Of a stretch of DNA of 64,000 nucleotides, positions 1 to 6,985 are shown one piece after another (positions within the stretch are counted from its first letter, which is position 1; every line of letters begins with the position of its first letter). Source of the stretch: a virus; the IMG/VR virus record IMGVR_UViG_3300042379_000183, positions 1 through 64,000 of that record; one strand, 5' to 3'. A program made the translations under genes and the position numbers. The notes beneath the pieces were generated by a model. It was not told the origin of the DNA. It saw only the letters and a list, made by a program, of their open reading frames with translations, and ran no database searches.

Positions 1-115
1 CTGAACTTAAACAGACCCAACTCCAGTATTTACCATTCCACCATCTAACAGAATGTGGAGCTACTGGCCACCAACCAACACTAGGTGGCGGACCGTAAGA
101 GCCATTTTTATTCAT
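1..115 (-). CDS. Small tryptophan-rich phage protein (partial, runs off left edge)
   Basis: The frame opens with an ATG at 115 and stays open to the window edge. The visible 38 residues have a proline stretch (GPPPSVGWW) and several Trp residues (RWWNGKYWSW). This look is common among short uncharacterised phage proteins in small early or accessory gene clusters. The ATG overlaps the end of the preceding gene (stop at 108-110), so translation is probably coupled. The function is unknown, and the C-terminus lies outside the window. Confidence 0.6.
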   Translation of the reverse strand, partial: MNKNGSYGPPPSVGWWPVAPHSVRWWNGKYWSWVCLSS

Positions 116-389
116 TACTACCTCCGTAGTTATAATCTTCATCTGTTCCGAATCCAGCAGATGCTAATGCAGATTGATGATCTCCATCCATCTCATCCGA
201 ATCTGAATTTAAACCTGAATCTGAATTGTTCCACTCACTAGTATCAGAAATTGCATATTGTAGATTTTCCAAAGTCATTAAAAGGAATCTTGCCAATATA
301 AAATCTGGCATATTGCATTCTGAATCCTTATTATAAGCATTTAGTAAACTACAAAGTCGCTTTTCAAACGCATTGTTATCGCTCATCAT
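108..389 (-). CDS. Hypothetical phage protein, 93 aa, acidic C-terminus
   Basis: The N-terminal half (about residues 8-47) contains the pattern NMPDFILARFLLMTLENL, which resembles a widespread short phage protein family of unknown function. The C-terminal half is acidic and rich in Ser, Asp and Gly, so it is probably disordered. The gene starts inside the end of the upstream 58-aa gene and overlaps the next gene downstream. This is typical of a tightly packed small-gene operon. No enzymatic motif is visible. Confidence 0.7.
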   Translation of the reverse strand: MMSDNNAFEKRLCSLLNAYNKDSECNMPDFILARFLLMTLENLQYAISDTSEWNNSDSGLNSDSDEMDGDHQSALASAGFGTDEDYNYGGSNE

Positions 390-552
390 TATACATCCAA
401 CTATTATAAGGGTTATCTTCGTCTAGTTCTTCTGCAGTATATCCAAATGGTGGAAGAGTTTTATCTCTTTCTCTTTCTTTATTATAATTATCTTTACAAT
501 AATTACAAAAGGCAGAAGGTTTTATATGTTCTTCACAACTAAAGGTTTCCAC
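376..552 (-). CDS. Small putative zinc-binding protein, 58 aa, GTG start
   Basis: This reading frame starts with GTG directly after the TAA of the upstream gene (553-555). It has a strong Shine-Dalgarno-like GGTGGAG just before it, inside the upstream gene. The protein has a C-E-E-H pair near residue 6 followed by C-N-Y-C near residues 16-19, a compact arrangement that could bind one zinc ion. The rest is charged and has no further recognisable domain. The RBS and the exact packing between neighbours support a real gene. The zinc binding is inferred. Confidence 0.65.
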   Translation of the reverse strand: METFSCEEHIKPSAFCNYCKDNYNKERERDKTLPPFGYTAEELDEDNPYNSWMYNDER

Positions 553-945
553 TTAACTCCACCAGATGTCATCTTTAAGTGCAATTGCGTATCGAACCAA
601 TCTAGTAAATTTAGGTAACATTCGGCTGATATACAAATCATCCTCCGTGTCTCTATATTGATCAATCTTATTAATAATATGTAATTCTAAATGTGTTAAG
701 AAGCTCAAGAAGACTTCTAATTCTTTATATAGAAGCTCTCCATGATATAGATGCTCAGGGTCATTTAAATTAAAGTACTTGACAACTTTTGCATAGTTGA
801 AATTAGATATATTTATTACTGGATAGATTTCTTCTTCAATAAACCTAGGATTATAAATTGGATCTTCAACTTCAAATGCATTGAAATTATGATTTTCTAC
901 TTTAGCACACGTAGTGTGATTTTTTAAAAAGAATGTGATTGACAT
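553..945 (-). CDS. Hypothetical protein, 130 aa
   Basis: No domain with a known function is recognisable. The central pattern, roughly INISNFNYAKVVKYFNLN followed by GELLYKELEVFL, resembles short conserved phage proteins of unknown function that carry an 'N-x-S-N-x-N' segment followed by an amphipathic helix. The start codon overlaps the stop of the upstream gene as TAATG (943-947), so translation is probably coupled. Confidence 0.7.
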   Translation of the reverse strand: MSITFFLKNHTTCAKVENHNFNAFEVEDPIYNPRFIEEEIYPVINISNFNYAKVVKYFNLNDPEHLYHGELLYKELEVFLSFLTHLELHIINKIDQYRDTEDDLYISRMLPKFTRLVRYAIALKDDIWWS

Positions 946-1247
946 TAGCTTAATCCTGATCCTCTACAAACATGACATGAGGAACCATCATAACTTCCTT
1001 CGCCCGTACCAAGACAGGTAGAGCAATCTCCATCATCATACTCCTCTTCCTCTTCGTCAATCTCGTCTTCTTCGTCTTCAATCTCTTCATTTACTTCAGA
1101 TGACTCTGGATGTGGTGTTTGAATCCCTATAAAGAATGGGTTCTTATGCCATGTATCATATTGAGAAAGTATCCAGCATTGATCTTTATGATTAGATCCA
1201 TACCAGAGTACAAACTCATTTACAGCATCTGTCATTGTTGCAAGCAT
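945..1247 (-). CDS. Acidic protein with DnaJ-type zinc motif, 100 aa
   Basis: A highly acidic tract of Glu and Asp (about residues 50-72) is followed by two CxxCxGxG motifs (CSTCLGTGEG and CHVCRGSG). This is the zinc-binding signature of DnaJ central domains. Phages often encode such stand-alone zinc-finger peptides, and their role is not established. The first in-frame Met and the Met at residue 5 are both possible starts. It may bind nucleic acid or a protein partner through the zinc module, but this is inference. Confidence 0.7.
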   Translation of the reverse strand: MLATMTDAVNEFVLWYGSNHKDQCWILSQYDTWHKNPFFIGIQTPHPESSEVNEEIEDEEDEIDEEEEEYDDGDCSTCLGTGEGSYDGSSCHVCRGSGLS

Positions 1248-1275
1248 ATTATATTTAAGGTTATACTGACAATTT

Positions 1276-1298
1276 AAAAAGGTAGCGATTTTGCTACC
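1276..1298 (-). terminator. Rho-independent terminator after the RNR/104-aa genes
   Basis: On the minus strand a perfect 6-bp stem GGTAGC/GCTACC with a short loop is followed immediately by a run of five T. It sits directly after the stop codon of the 104-aa gene and before the small-gene cluster at 945-1247. Confidence 0.8.
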
Positions 1299-1304
1299 TA
1301 TTCT

Positions 1305-1619
1305 TTATTTATTGATAGTGTGTAGTATTAAATAGAAATCTTCAATATTAAGATTAAATACTTCCTCGATTGTTGGTTGTTTATCATCTATTTTTACAAT
1401 AGATACAATTAGTTTTACAGATCGTATGATTACATTTTCATCTTGTGAATAAAAAACGTGTCCTAGCTTTACCTTGTATATAGTTGCAAAGCGACCGTCT
1501 GATAGAACTACTTCAGCTTTCTTATCGGATTGGACAAGCACCGGTTGCACACTCGTCGTTGCTTTCGAACTCAGCTGATTTGATTGAAGAGATAATCCGA
1601 GTTTTTGCAACCAATTCAT
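1305..1619 (-). CDS. Hypothetical protein, 104 aa, overlaps RNR end
   Basis: The frame begins inside the 3' end of the ribonucleotide reductase gene, overlapping it by about 98 nt in another frame. It has a plausible purine-rich RBS (GAGAAAGAG) a few bases before the ATG. Residues about 35-100 look like a small beta-rich domain. No family is recognisable. The gene ends just before a strong terminator, so it is probably the last gene of the replication operon. The overlap is long for a phage, and a later start cannot be excluded. Confidence 0.6.
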   Translation of the reverse strand: MNWLQKLGLSLQSNQLSSKATTSVQPVLVQSDKKAEVVLSDGRFATIYKVKLGHVFYSQDENVIIRSVKLIVSIVKIDDKQPTIEEVFNLNIEDFYLILHTINK

Positions 1620-3426
1620 TATACTCTTTCTCTGTTATTTCTTGGTAAGGCGCTTGAATAAAGCCATGTTCAGAATGCAAAAGAAAAGAAAGGCTCTTGT
1701 GATTTTCAGAATAGTTTGCCGCAAGATACTCTCTAATAATTGGAAGTTCTTCTTTACGATAATAGATAGTGCAAGATACACTATTATCAGACCAATCTGT
1801 TTGAAGACGTTTGATCTCTTTCAGTTGATCCAATGCAGTCATGTTATTTGCCAATTTAGTTCCTTCGGGATAGCTAAATGGAAATGTAACAACAACTGTA
1901 TTATAATCTTCGCTACTATCAAAATTCTTTACGTATTCAATTGGATAGCCTGCACCTCTACAAACTTCAACAAGTGGATGACCTGCTGCAATTCGAATTC
2001 TACGATACATATATTGTGCATATGCAGGGTGAATGCCAGGTGTAACTCCAGGTAACAAACTCAATGTACCGGATGGCTTAACCGTAGTTAATTTAATTGA
2101 AGGATTGAAGTCCTTAATCTCACTATAACGATTATCAAAATCTCTCAAATACTCATATCCTTCACGCATCCATGAATTTTGTTCTAATGTTGCTTGAAGA
2201 ATACCGGTCAGACCAATGCCCATTCGCATATTCTTGTGTACGATTGTTTCGGTTTCAATATTATGCGATGGCAGCGTTAGTGAGTGTTTATTAATTCGAT
2301 ACAGCAATTCAAGAATATCAAGGAACTCTTCTTTACTCTCTACATTAGGGAGAAAAACTTCAGCAAGACAACATGTCTCGTATGGAGCAAGAGATTGCTC
2401 AGCGCAGGGATTGTATCCCATAACTTCTGGATCAGGATACTCTGTTTCTCCTAGTCGTCCGACCTTTCTAGACAAGCTAAGATTGATCAAACCATAAGGT
2501 TCGCCTTTACCTTCATAACCGTCCCAGAAGTACTCATGTAAATCTTCAATCTTTTCACATGCAACACTGTTATTAGACATTGCACGCCATGAAGGAATGC
2601 TACCCATATCCCAGCGTTTAGCTAGCAAGAATTCAACATCATCAGGATCACCAATTGCAATTTGTGCACTTCTTCGAACATTACCAGCCACAATGATATG
2701 ACCAATAATATTCATAATATCAAGTGCATCAATTGGTCTAATCTTCTTACCATGTCTTTTCATGAGAATTTCAGAGATCTTCCCAATACCCCAACAAAGA
2801 TCTTCAGGTCCTGATGCAACACCGCCAAAGCCTTTAATTGGGGTTCCTTTCCCTCGGATAGCCTGTGTTGAATAAGTAAAGCTACCTTTCTCTTTTGTTT
2901 CAGAAAGGAATGCAGCCTTCAATGTCTTACCTAGAAACTTAACCCAACCCTCTCTAGAGTCTGGGATAATATAATCAGCACCACCATGATCTACACGTAC
3001 TGGTGCTTTAAACCATTCTCGAACAACTGGAAGTTTATTAATATACTTCGTCTGTAGATTATAACCAACACCTGAGCCTAGTGCCAGCATATCCATTGCC
3101 CAACAGAAAGGCCTAATTGGACTATCAATAACTGTAAATGCACAATTCTGCAAAGAAGCAAGGCCTAACCGATCGACTGTTTTTGTACCTAGTTGCCAAA
3201 GAAACCTACCAGCAACTGAGCACTTCAACTTAAGAAAATAATCACGTACTCGATCTTCTTCATCAGCTGTAAATCCAACATTCAGCTGATCATGACAGGC
3301 AGCAAGAATTCGTTCAATTGTTTCTGGAAACTCTTCACTATCTTCTCTGCCTTCAATCGGACGTGCGTAAGTTCTTTTATAAGTTAAGTAGCCAACAGTT
3401 GACCAAGGGGTTTCTATTGCATTCAT
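1522..3426 (-). CDS. nrdJ: Adenosylcobalamin-dependent (class II) ribonucleoside-triphosphate reductase
   Basis: This enzyme reduces ribonucleoside triphosphates to deoxyribonucleotides to supply phage DNA synthesis. The N-terminal VGYLTYKRTYAR block and the overall layout match the monomeric Lactobacillus-type enzyme. Visible catalytic features are Cys95 in an N-C-A context, the radical cysteine and glutamate in NPCAEQ (Cys341, Glu343), and a nearby Cys352-Cys353. The C-terminal redox pair CATGACPIR is at Cys626 and Cys631, and closely resembles the end of the Lactobacillus enzyme. At 634 residues it is about 100 shorter than that enzyme. Use of a B12 cofactor makes the reaction independent of oxygen, but cobalamin must come from the host. 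The gene follows the primase-helicase by 18 nt. Confidence 0.93.
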   Translation of the reverse strand: MNAIETPWSTVGYLTYKRTYARPIEGREDSEEFPETIERILAACHDQLNVGFTADEEDRVRDYFLKLKCSVAGRFLWQLGTKTVDRLGLASLQNCAFTVIDSPIRPFCWAMDMLALGSGVGYNLQTKYINKLPVVREWFKAPVRVDHGGADYIIPDSREGWVKFLGKTLKAAFLSETKEKGSFTYSTQAIRGKGTPIKGFGGVASGPEDLCWGIGKISEILMKRHGKKIRPIDALDIMNIIGHIIVAGNVRRSAQIAIGDPDDVEFLLAKRWDMGSIPSWRAMSNNSVACEKIEDLHEYFWDGYEGKGEPYGLINLSLSRKVGRLGETEYPDPEVMGYNPCAEQSLAPYETCCLAEVFLPNVESKEEFLDILELLYRINKHSLTLPSHNIETETIVHKNMRMGIGLTGILQATLEQNSWMREGYEYLRDFDNRYSEIKDFNPSIKLTTVKPSGTLSLLPGVTPGIHPAYAQYMYRRIRIAAGHPLVEVCRGAGYPIEYVKNFDSSEDYNTVVVTFPFSYPEGTKLANNMTALDQLKEIKRLQTDWSDNSVSCTIYYRKEELPIIREYLAANYSENHKSLSFLLHSEHGFIQAPYQEITEKEYNELVAKTRIISSIKSAEFESNDECATGACPIR

Positions 3427-3444
3427 TAATTTCCTCTATTTCTA

Positions 3445-5091
3445 TTAAATTGATACAAAATCTTCTTGTATTTCCGTAGTAGAGCTTATTAAGCGTCCAG
3501 TATCATAAATGTATTGAGAGCCCAATACATTGCCAGTAAGACCAGTGTAACGAGACTTTAGAATTCGCATTCTTATTGCGTTTCTTTCTGTCTCTTTAAT
3601 TGCTGTAAGGTTTCTCGCAAAGGAAATAATATCAAAAGAAATTTGTTTAATAGAACCAGAGCCTCTAATGTCATCAATAGATGGTAGTTTACCTTCTTCA
3701 AATGACTTGCCGCTACTAGGTGCTTTACGTAAGTGTGATACTAAACCAATCCAAACTGGATGTCGCTTTACAAGACGAAGTAAATCATTCATCACTTTAT
3801 CTTGAGCTTCATTACCAGTTAAGTTTTCAATGCCCTCTGAAACAAGAATAGTAATGTGGTCAATAAACAAGTACTTACAACCCGTAAGACACATATACTC
3901 GAGCTGATCAATAATACTATTGTCATTTATAGAACCTTGGTGATCTAGTAGAATTACTCGATCTGAAGCAAATACCCTATCAAAACCATCTTTTAGTTCT
4001 TCAGGCGTTAACTCTTCTTTTGCTGGATTTTTATTTAAAACCATTCCAGCTAATTTTCTTGCAGTTTCAGCAGGTGATTCTTCAAGACTTACAACACCAA
4101 TCTTTTCTTCTGTTGTCTCTAGCAAGTGTAGCATAATTTCTCTAAGCACTGTACTCTTTCCAGAGCCAGTTCCAGAGATAAATAATGCAATTTCTCCAGC
4201 TCTCATTCCTTTAAGCTTTGTATTCACACCACCTAAGCAAGGCGGATACGGTACTGAAGTAGATTTATTATAGTTCTGTAACGCAGCCCATAACTCTTCT
4301 TTTCCAATAATACCTGCGGGAACATATGCTGTAGCTTCAAATACACATTGTAAAAGACGATTGCCATCGAACTTCAATAGGACTTCATTTGGATCTTTAC
4401 AAGGAAGTTTTGCAATTCTTGCCTTATCGATTCCAATAATCTTAATTGCTTCTTCTGTAGCTTTCTTCCCAGCTTCATCATTATCTAGGCATAAGATAAC
4501 TTCATTAAAAGATCTAATCCAGTCTCTATTCTCCAACAATGATTTAGTCATTGATGCAGACGACATTGCTACAACTGGATATATTTTCTTATAACGATCA
4601 AAAGAAGCTTGAGCAATACTTAAAGCATCTATTTCGCCTTCAGTAATGATTAGTCTTTTTCCACCACCATTAAATTTAGTCTGTCCAAATAAGTTTGTAG
4701 ACTTATTTAACCAAGTAAAATCCTTTGGTAGCTTTCTGATCTTATATGCTTTATTATCATCATACGGATAGTAATGAGAATCAATTTCACCATTCTCTCC
4801 ATAAGTTACTCTTACATCAAAGAATTCTGTAACATCTTTTTTAATGTTTCTTTCTTTGAAACCTCTAATTGGTAACTCTTTTATTTCTTCTAAAGATAAA
4901 TGTTTCTTAAATGAAATTTGCGGTGATGTCACTGTTTTCTCTACTTCAAAACTTTCTTCATTATCCTGCTTTCCAAAGAAACCTTGACACGAAAAGCAAA
5001 AGGAAGTGCCAGTATCATAAAGCTGACGTGCATCACTCGAATTACAATCTGTATTTAGACAGCGGAGATTCTTCCTTATTATTTTGCTCAC
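3445..5091 (-). CDS. T7 gp4-like primase-helicase
   Basis: This bifunctional replication enzyme makes RNA primers and unwinds DNA at the fork. An N-terminal zinc ribbon is visible (Cys11, Cys16, Cys32, Cys35). A TOPRIM primase core follows, with ITEGEIDAL (Glu151) and LCLDNDEAG (Asp203, Asp205). A RecA-like hexameric helicase domain has Walker A SGTGSGKST near residues 306-314 and a Walker B-like LFIDHI further on. A conserved GSGSIKQISFDIISFARN segment near the end resembles DnaB/gp4 motif 4 and the arginine finger. Length (548 aa) and order match T7 gp4. The start overlaps the upstream 74-aa gene by about 50 nt. Confidence 0.93.
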   Translation of the reverse strand: MSKIIRKNLRCLNTDCNSSDARQLYDTGTSFCFSCQGFFGKQDNEESFEVEKTVTSPQISFKKHLSLEEIKELPIRGFKERNIKKDVTEFFDVRVTYGENGEIDSHYYPYDDNKAYKIRKLPKDFTWLNKSTNLFGQTKFNGGGKRLIITEGEIDALSIAQASFDRYKKIYPVVAMSSASMTKSLLENRDWIRSFNEVILCLDNDEAGKKATEEAIKIIGIDKARIAKLPCKDPNEVLLKFDGNRLLQCVFEATAYVPAGIIGKEELWAALQNYNKSTSVPYPPCLGGVNTKLKGMRAGEIALFISGTGSGKSTVLREIMLHLLETTEEKIGVVSLEESPAETARKLAGMVLNKNPAKEELTPEELKDGFDRVFASDRVILLDHQGSINDNSIIDQLEYMCLTGCKYLFIDHITILVSEGIENLTGNEAQDKVMNDLLRLVKRHPVWIGLVSHLRKAPSSGKSFEEGKLPSIDDIRGSGSIKQISFDIISFARNLTAIKETERNAIRMRILKSRYTGLTGNVLGSQYIYDTGRLISSTTEIQEDFVSI

Positions 5092-5266
5092 TTGTAGTCC
5101 CTACTATATTCTTTAAAATAGATGCAATAAATGCAGTTACAAATGAAATAATAGCACAATTGATTGCTGTAATTCCATCAGCAAAAGCTAGGTAACCTGC
5201 TGTTAAAGCATAGCCAAGCGCAATTATTGCAAGCACTCCACTAAAAAATCCTAGAACTCTTTGCAT
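5042..5266 (-). CDS. Small two-helix membrane protein, 74 aa
   Basis: Two hydrophobic segments are visible, near residues 5-28 and 34-54, followed by a polar charged tail. The protein should insert in the inner membrane as a hairpin. The gene lies between nuclease and primase-helicase genes and its end overlaps the primase-helicase start. No function can be assigned. Small membrane proteins in this position often act on host processes, but that is speculation here. Confidence 0.6.
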   Translation of the reverse strand: MQRVLGFFSGVLAIIALGYALTAGYLAFADGITAINCAIISFVTAFIASILKNIVGTTSEQNNKEESPLSKYRL

Positions 5267-5274
5267 TGCATTCC

Positions 5275-5772
5275 TTAAAAATTATGCCATTTACGAGCTA
5301 AATCTAATCTAGCCTTATGTCGTTCTGTAATGGTCTCTTTAACATTCCAAGAAACTTTTTCGATCAAAGTATTATACCACTCTTTAGATGTGGGTGCTTC
5401 AACTAAGCATAAAGACCATGTCTCCGAATATGATAAAGTACCTTTTGTTTTGTATTGCTCTATACAAATAAATTCAAATTCTTCTCTAGGACGAACTCTA
5501 AGTAATTCATTAAGGACCTTAGAAGAAGATGAATACTTCTTCCAGTTTGATTCTTTACCTTTATTTAAAGTTCCCATTCCATAATAAAGCTTCTTTCCAA
5601 GATAGAAGCGTTGTAATACTTTATCACGTATAACATAAATAAAGCCTACAACACCTATTCCCATTTGTTCTCCAAAGCTCCAATGTCCATTTTGAAATGA
5701 ATCTTTGGACTTTGTATTAACTTCGACTGACTTCGTTACCAAGGTTATTGGTAAAATTCCTTCGAATTTCAT
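5275..5772 (-). CDS. SegE-like GIY-YIG endonuclease
   Basis: The central region begins VGFIYVIRD and RFYLGKKLYYG, which fits the GIY and YIG strands of the fold. It continues with KESNWKKYSSSSKVLNELL and later YSETWSLCLVEA and a conserved Asn near WYNTLIE. This matches the SegE-type GIY-YIG pattern (W..Y.GSS..L, then E, then N) found in phage free-standing or resolvase-like nucleases. The expected activity is DNA cleavage, either in mobility (homing) or in DNA processing next to the replication genes. The N-terminal 30 residues are unassigned. Confidence 0.7.
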   Translation of the reverse strand: MKFEGILPITLVTKSVEVNTKSKDSFQNGHWSFGEQMGIGVVGFIYVIRDKVLQRFYLGKKLYYGMGTLNKGKESNWKKYSSSSKVLNELLRVRPREEFEFICIEQYKTKGTLSYSETWSLCLVEAPTSKEWYNTLIEKVSWNVKETITERHKARLDLARKWHNF

Positions 5773-5965
5773 ATCTAGTATTCCATTTTTTAATTATTTG
5801 TTTTAACATGTTTTCTTTAGTGTTATCCGAGTAAGATTGTATCATTTTCAAACTACATACATTACAAGTAATTGTCCAATTTTTATGGTATAGAATATCT
5901 CCTAATAGAGCATCATGACCACAGAAAGGGCAGTGGATTAGCTTAACTCTTGTATTATCGGCCAT
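5717..5965 (-). CDS. Lar-like zinc-ribbon protein, 82 aa
   Basis: The sequence has HCPFCG near residues 11-16 and, after a Trp, ITCNVC near residues 32-37, followed by KKWNTRYE. This CPFCG...C..C...WN.R layout matches the Lar restriction-alleviation family, small zinc ribbons common in phages that can blunt type I restriction. The 5' end overlaps the exonuclease gene and the 3' end overlaps the GIY-YIG gene. Function by family resemblance only; many homologues are untested. Confidence 0.6.
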   Translation of the reverse strand: MADNTRVKLIHCPFCGHDALLGDILYHKNWTITCNVCSLKMIQSYSDNTKENMLKQIIKKWNTRYEIRRNFTNNLGNEVSRS

Positions 5966-6759
5966 TGTTTAAAATTAAAGTAATCGTCTTTATCTCTTTG
6001 AAGATGTATCATTTTAGCATTGGAAAGGAGATAATCTTTCCATTCAAACTCACCATATGCTAATAGATACTGCTCTACGACTTGCTCTTGGAAATCTTTC
6101 TCAGTAGTAAATGGAGCTAGAATCTTTGCAGCTTTTACTTCACCTACACGTGGCACTCCAGGAATATTATCAGTTGGATCACCTTTCAATAACTGCTGGT
6201 AGTAATGCCGCATAGCTTCTTCTTCACTTATTTCAAGAATTTCTTTCTTATGCATTAGCCAGTGTCGTCCTGGAATACATTTTAGATCTTTATCAATAGA
6301 ACATATAATGTAATCTTCTCCAATTGCTCTTGCTTCTTCTGCCCAAATTCTCATTAGATCATCAGCTTCTCTGCCATCAGATTCAATTGCAAAGTCTTCC
6401 ATAACAGCCAATTTTCTCAGAACCGGAACAAATGCGTTCTGCTTAGTAGGATCAGCATGTCTGTTTAACTTATACTCTGGATACATTAGATTTCTAAAGT
6501 TACCAGGGCCTTTCACGGCCATAAGATATTCAGTACAATAAACTGTATCTAAAAGGTTTTGAAGATCTCTTTTAAGATTTTCCCACGATTCTTGTAAATA
6601 GATTCTATCTTCTTCTTTTGTATATTCAAATGCAACTCTCTTACCGTCATCATCTAAACTAACAAAAGCAGTTCCTTCTTCTATTCTTGCTTTCTTTTCC
6701 CATCTAGCTTTACAGGCTTGATAGCAGAGAACATCGCCATCAATTATTGCGATCGTCAT
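5938..6759 (-). CDS. T7 gp6-like 5'-3' exonuclease (FEN/PIN fold)
   Basis: The protein should remove RNA primers and degrade DNA from 5' ends during replication and recombination. The frame is open to 6807, but the Met at 6759 is preferred. A GAGG ribosome site lies just before it, it places IAIIDGDVLCY at the very N-terminus as in the family, and it leaves only a short overlap with the upstream gene. Metal-binding acidic residues are seen in IDGD (Asp7, Asp9), DGREADDLM and SIDKDLK. The helix-3-turn-helix DNA-binding motif is GDPTDNIPGVPRVGEVKAAKIL, interrupted here only by quotation. About 273 residues, close to T7 gp6. Confidence 0.9.
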   Translation of the reverse strand: MTIAIIDGDVLCYQACKARWEKKARIEEGTAFVSLDDDGKRVAFEYTKEEDRIYLQESWENLKRDLQNLLDTVYCTEYLMAVKGPGNFRNLMYPEYKLNRHADPTKQNAFVPVLRKLAVMEDFAIESDGREADDLMRIWAEEARAIGEDYIICSIDKDLKCIPGRHWLMHKKEILEISEEEAMRHYYQQLLKGDPTDNIPGVPRVGEVKAAKILAPFTTEKDFQEQVVEQYLLAYGEFEWKDYLLSNAKMIHLQRDKDDYFNFKQWPIIQELS

Positions 6760-6985
6760 CTTTTGGAACCTCACAAATGATAAATTTGTATTTAATTTCA
6801 GCATCAAATACAGCGTCCTTTACTACTCCTTTTACTTTTCCAACAGAAAAGAAATTTCCAGTAGGTACGACAACAGCCGAGTTAAGTGGATACTCAACAT
6901 CAGATTTATATGTATATGGCTTAGACCAATAGCCACGTTCATTAAATGATACGAAAATTGCGTAATTAGCATTAGTGGACATCAT
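6740..6985 (-). CDS. Conserved small phage protein with SH3-like look, 81 aa
   Basis: The sequence has FVSFNERGYWSKPYTYKSD followed by VVVPTGNFFSVGKVKGV. Small phage proteins with this 'F-N-E-x-G-Y-x-S-K-x-Y-x-Y' opening and a 'V-V-V-P-x-G-x-F-x-V-G-x-V' core are common near DNA polymerase genes, but their role is unknown. The second half resembles a small beta-barrel. The start codon lies within the end of the DNA polymerase gene and the stop lies just inside the exonuclease start, so the three are probably co-translated. Confidence 0.7.
   Translation of the reverse strand: MMSTNANYAIFVSFNERGYWSKPYTYKSDVEYPLNSAVVVPTGNFFSVGKVKGVVKDAVFDAEIKYKFIICEVPKDDDRNN

Noticed and set aside
2641-3300. 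Further hammerhead cores from CTGATGA occurrences inside the RNR gene
   Set aside because: The sequence lies in coding DNA without the GAAA and GTC partners or matching stems.
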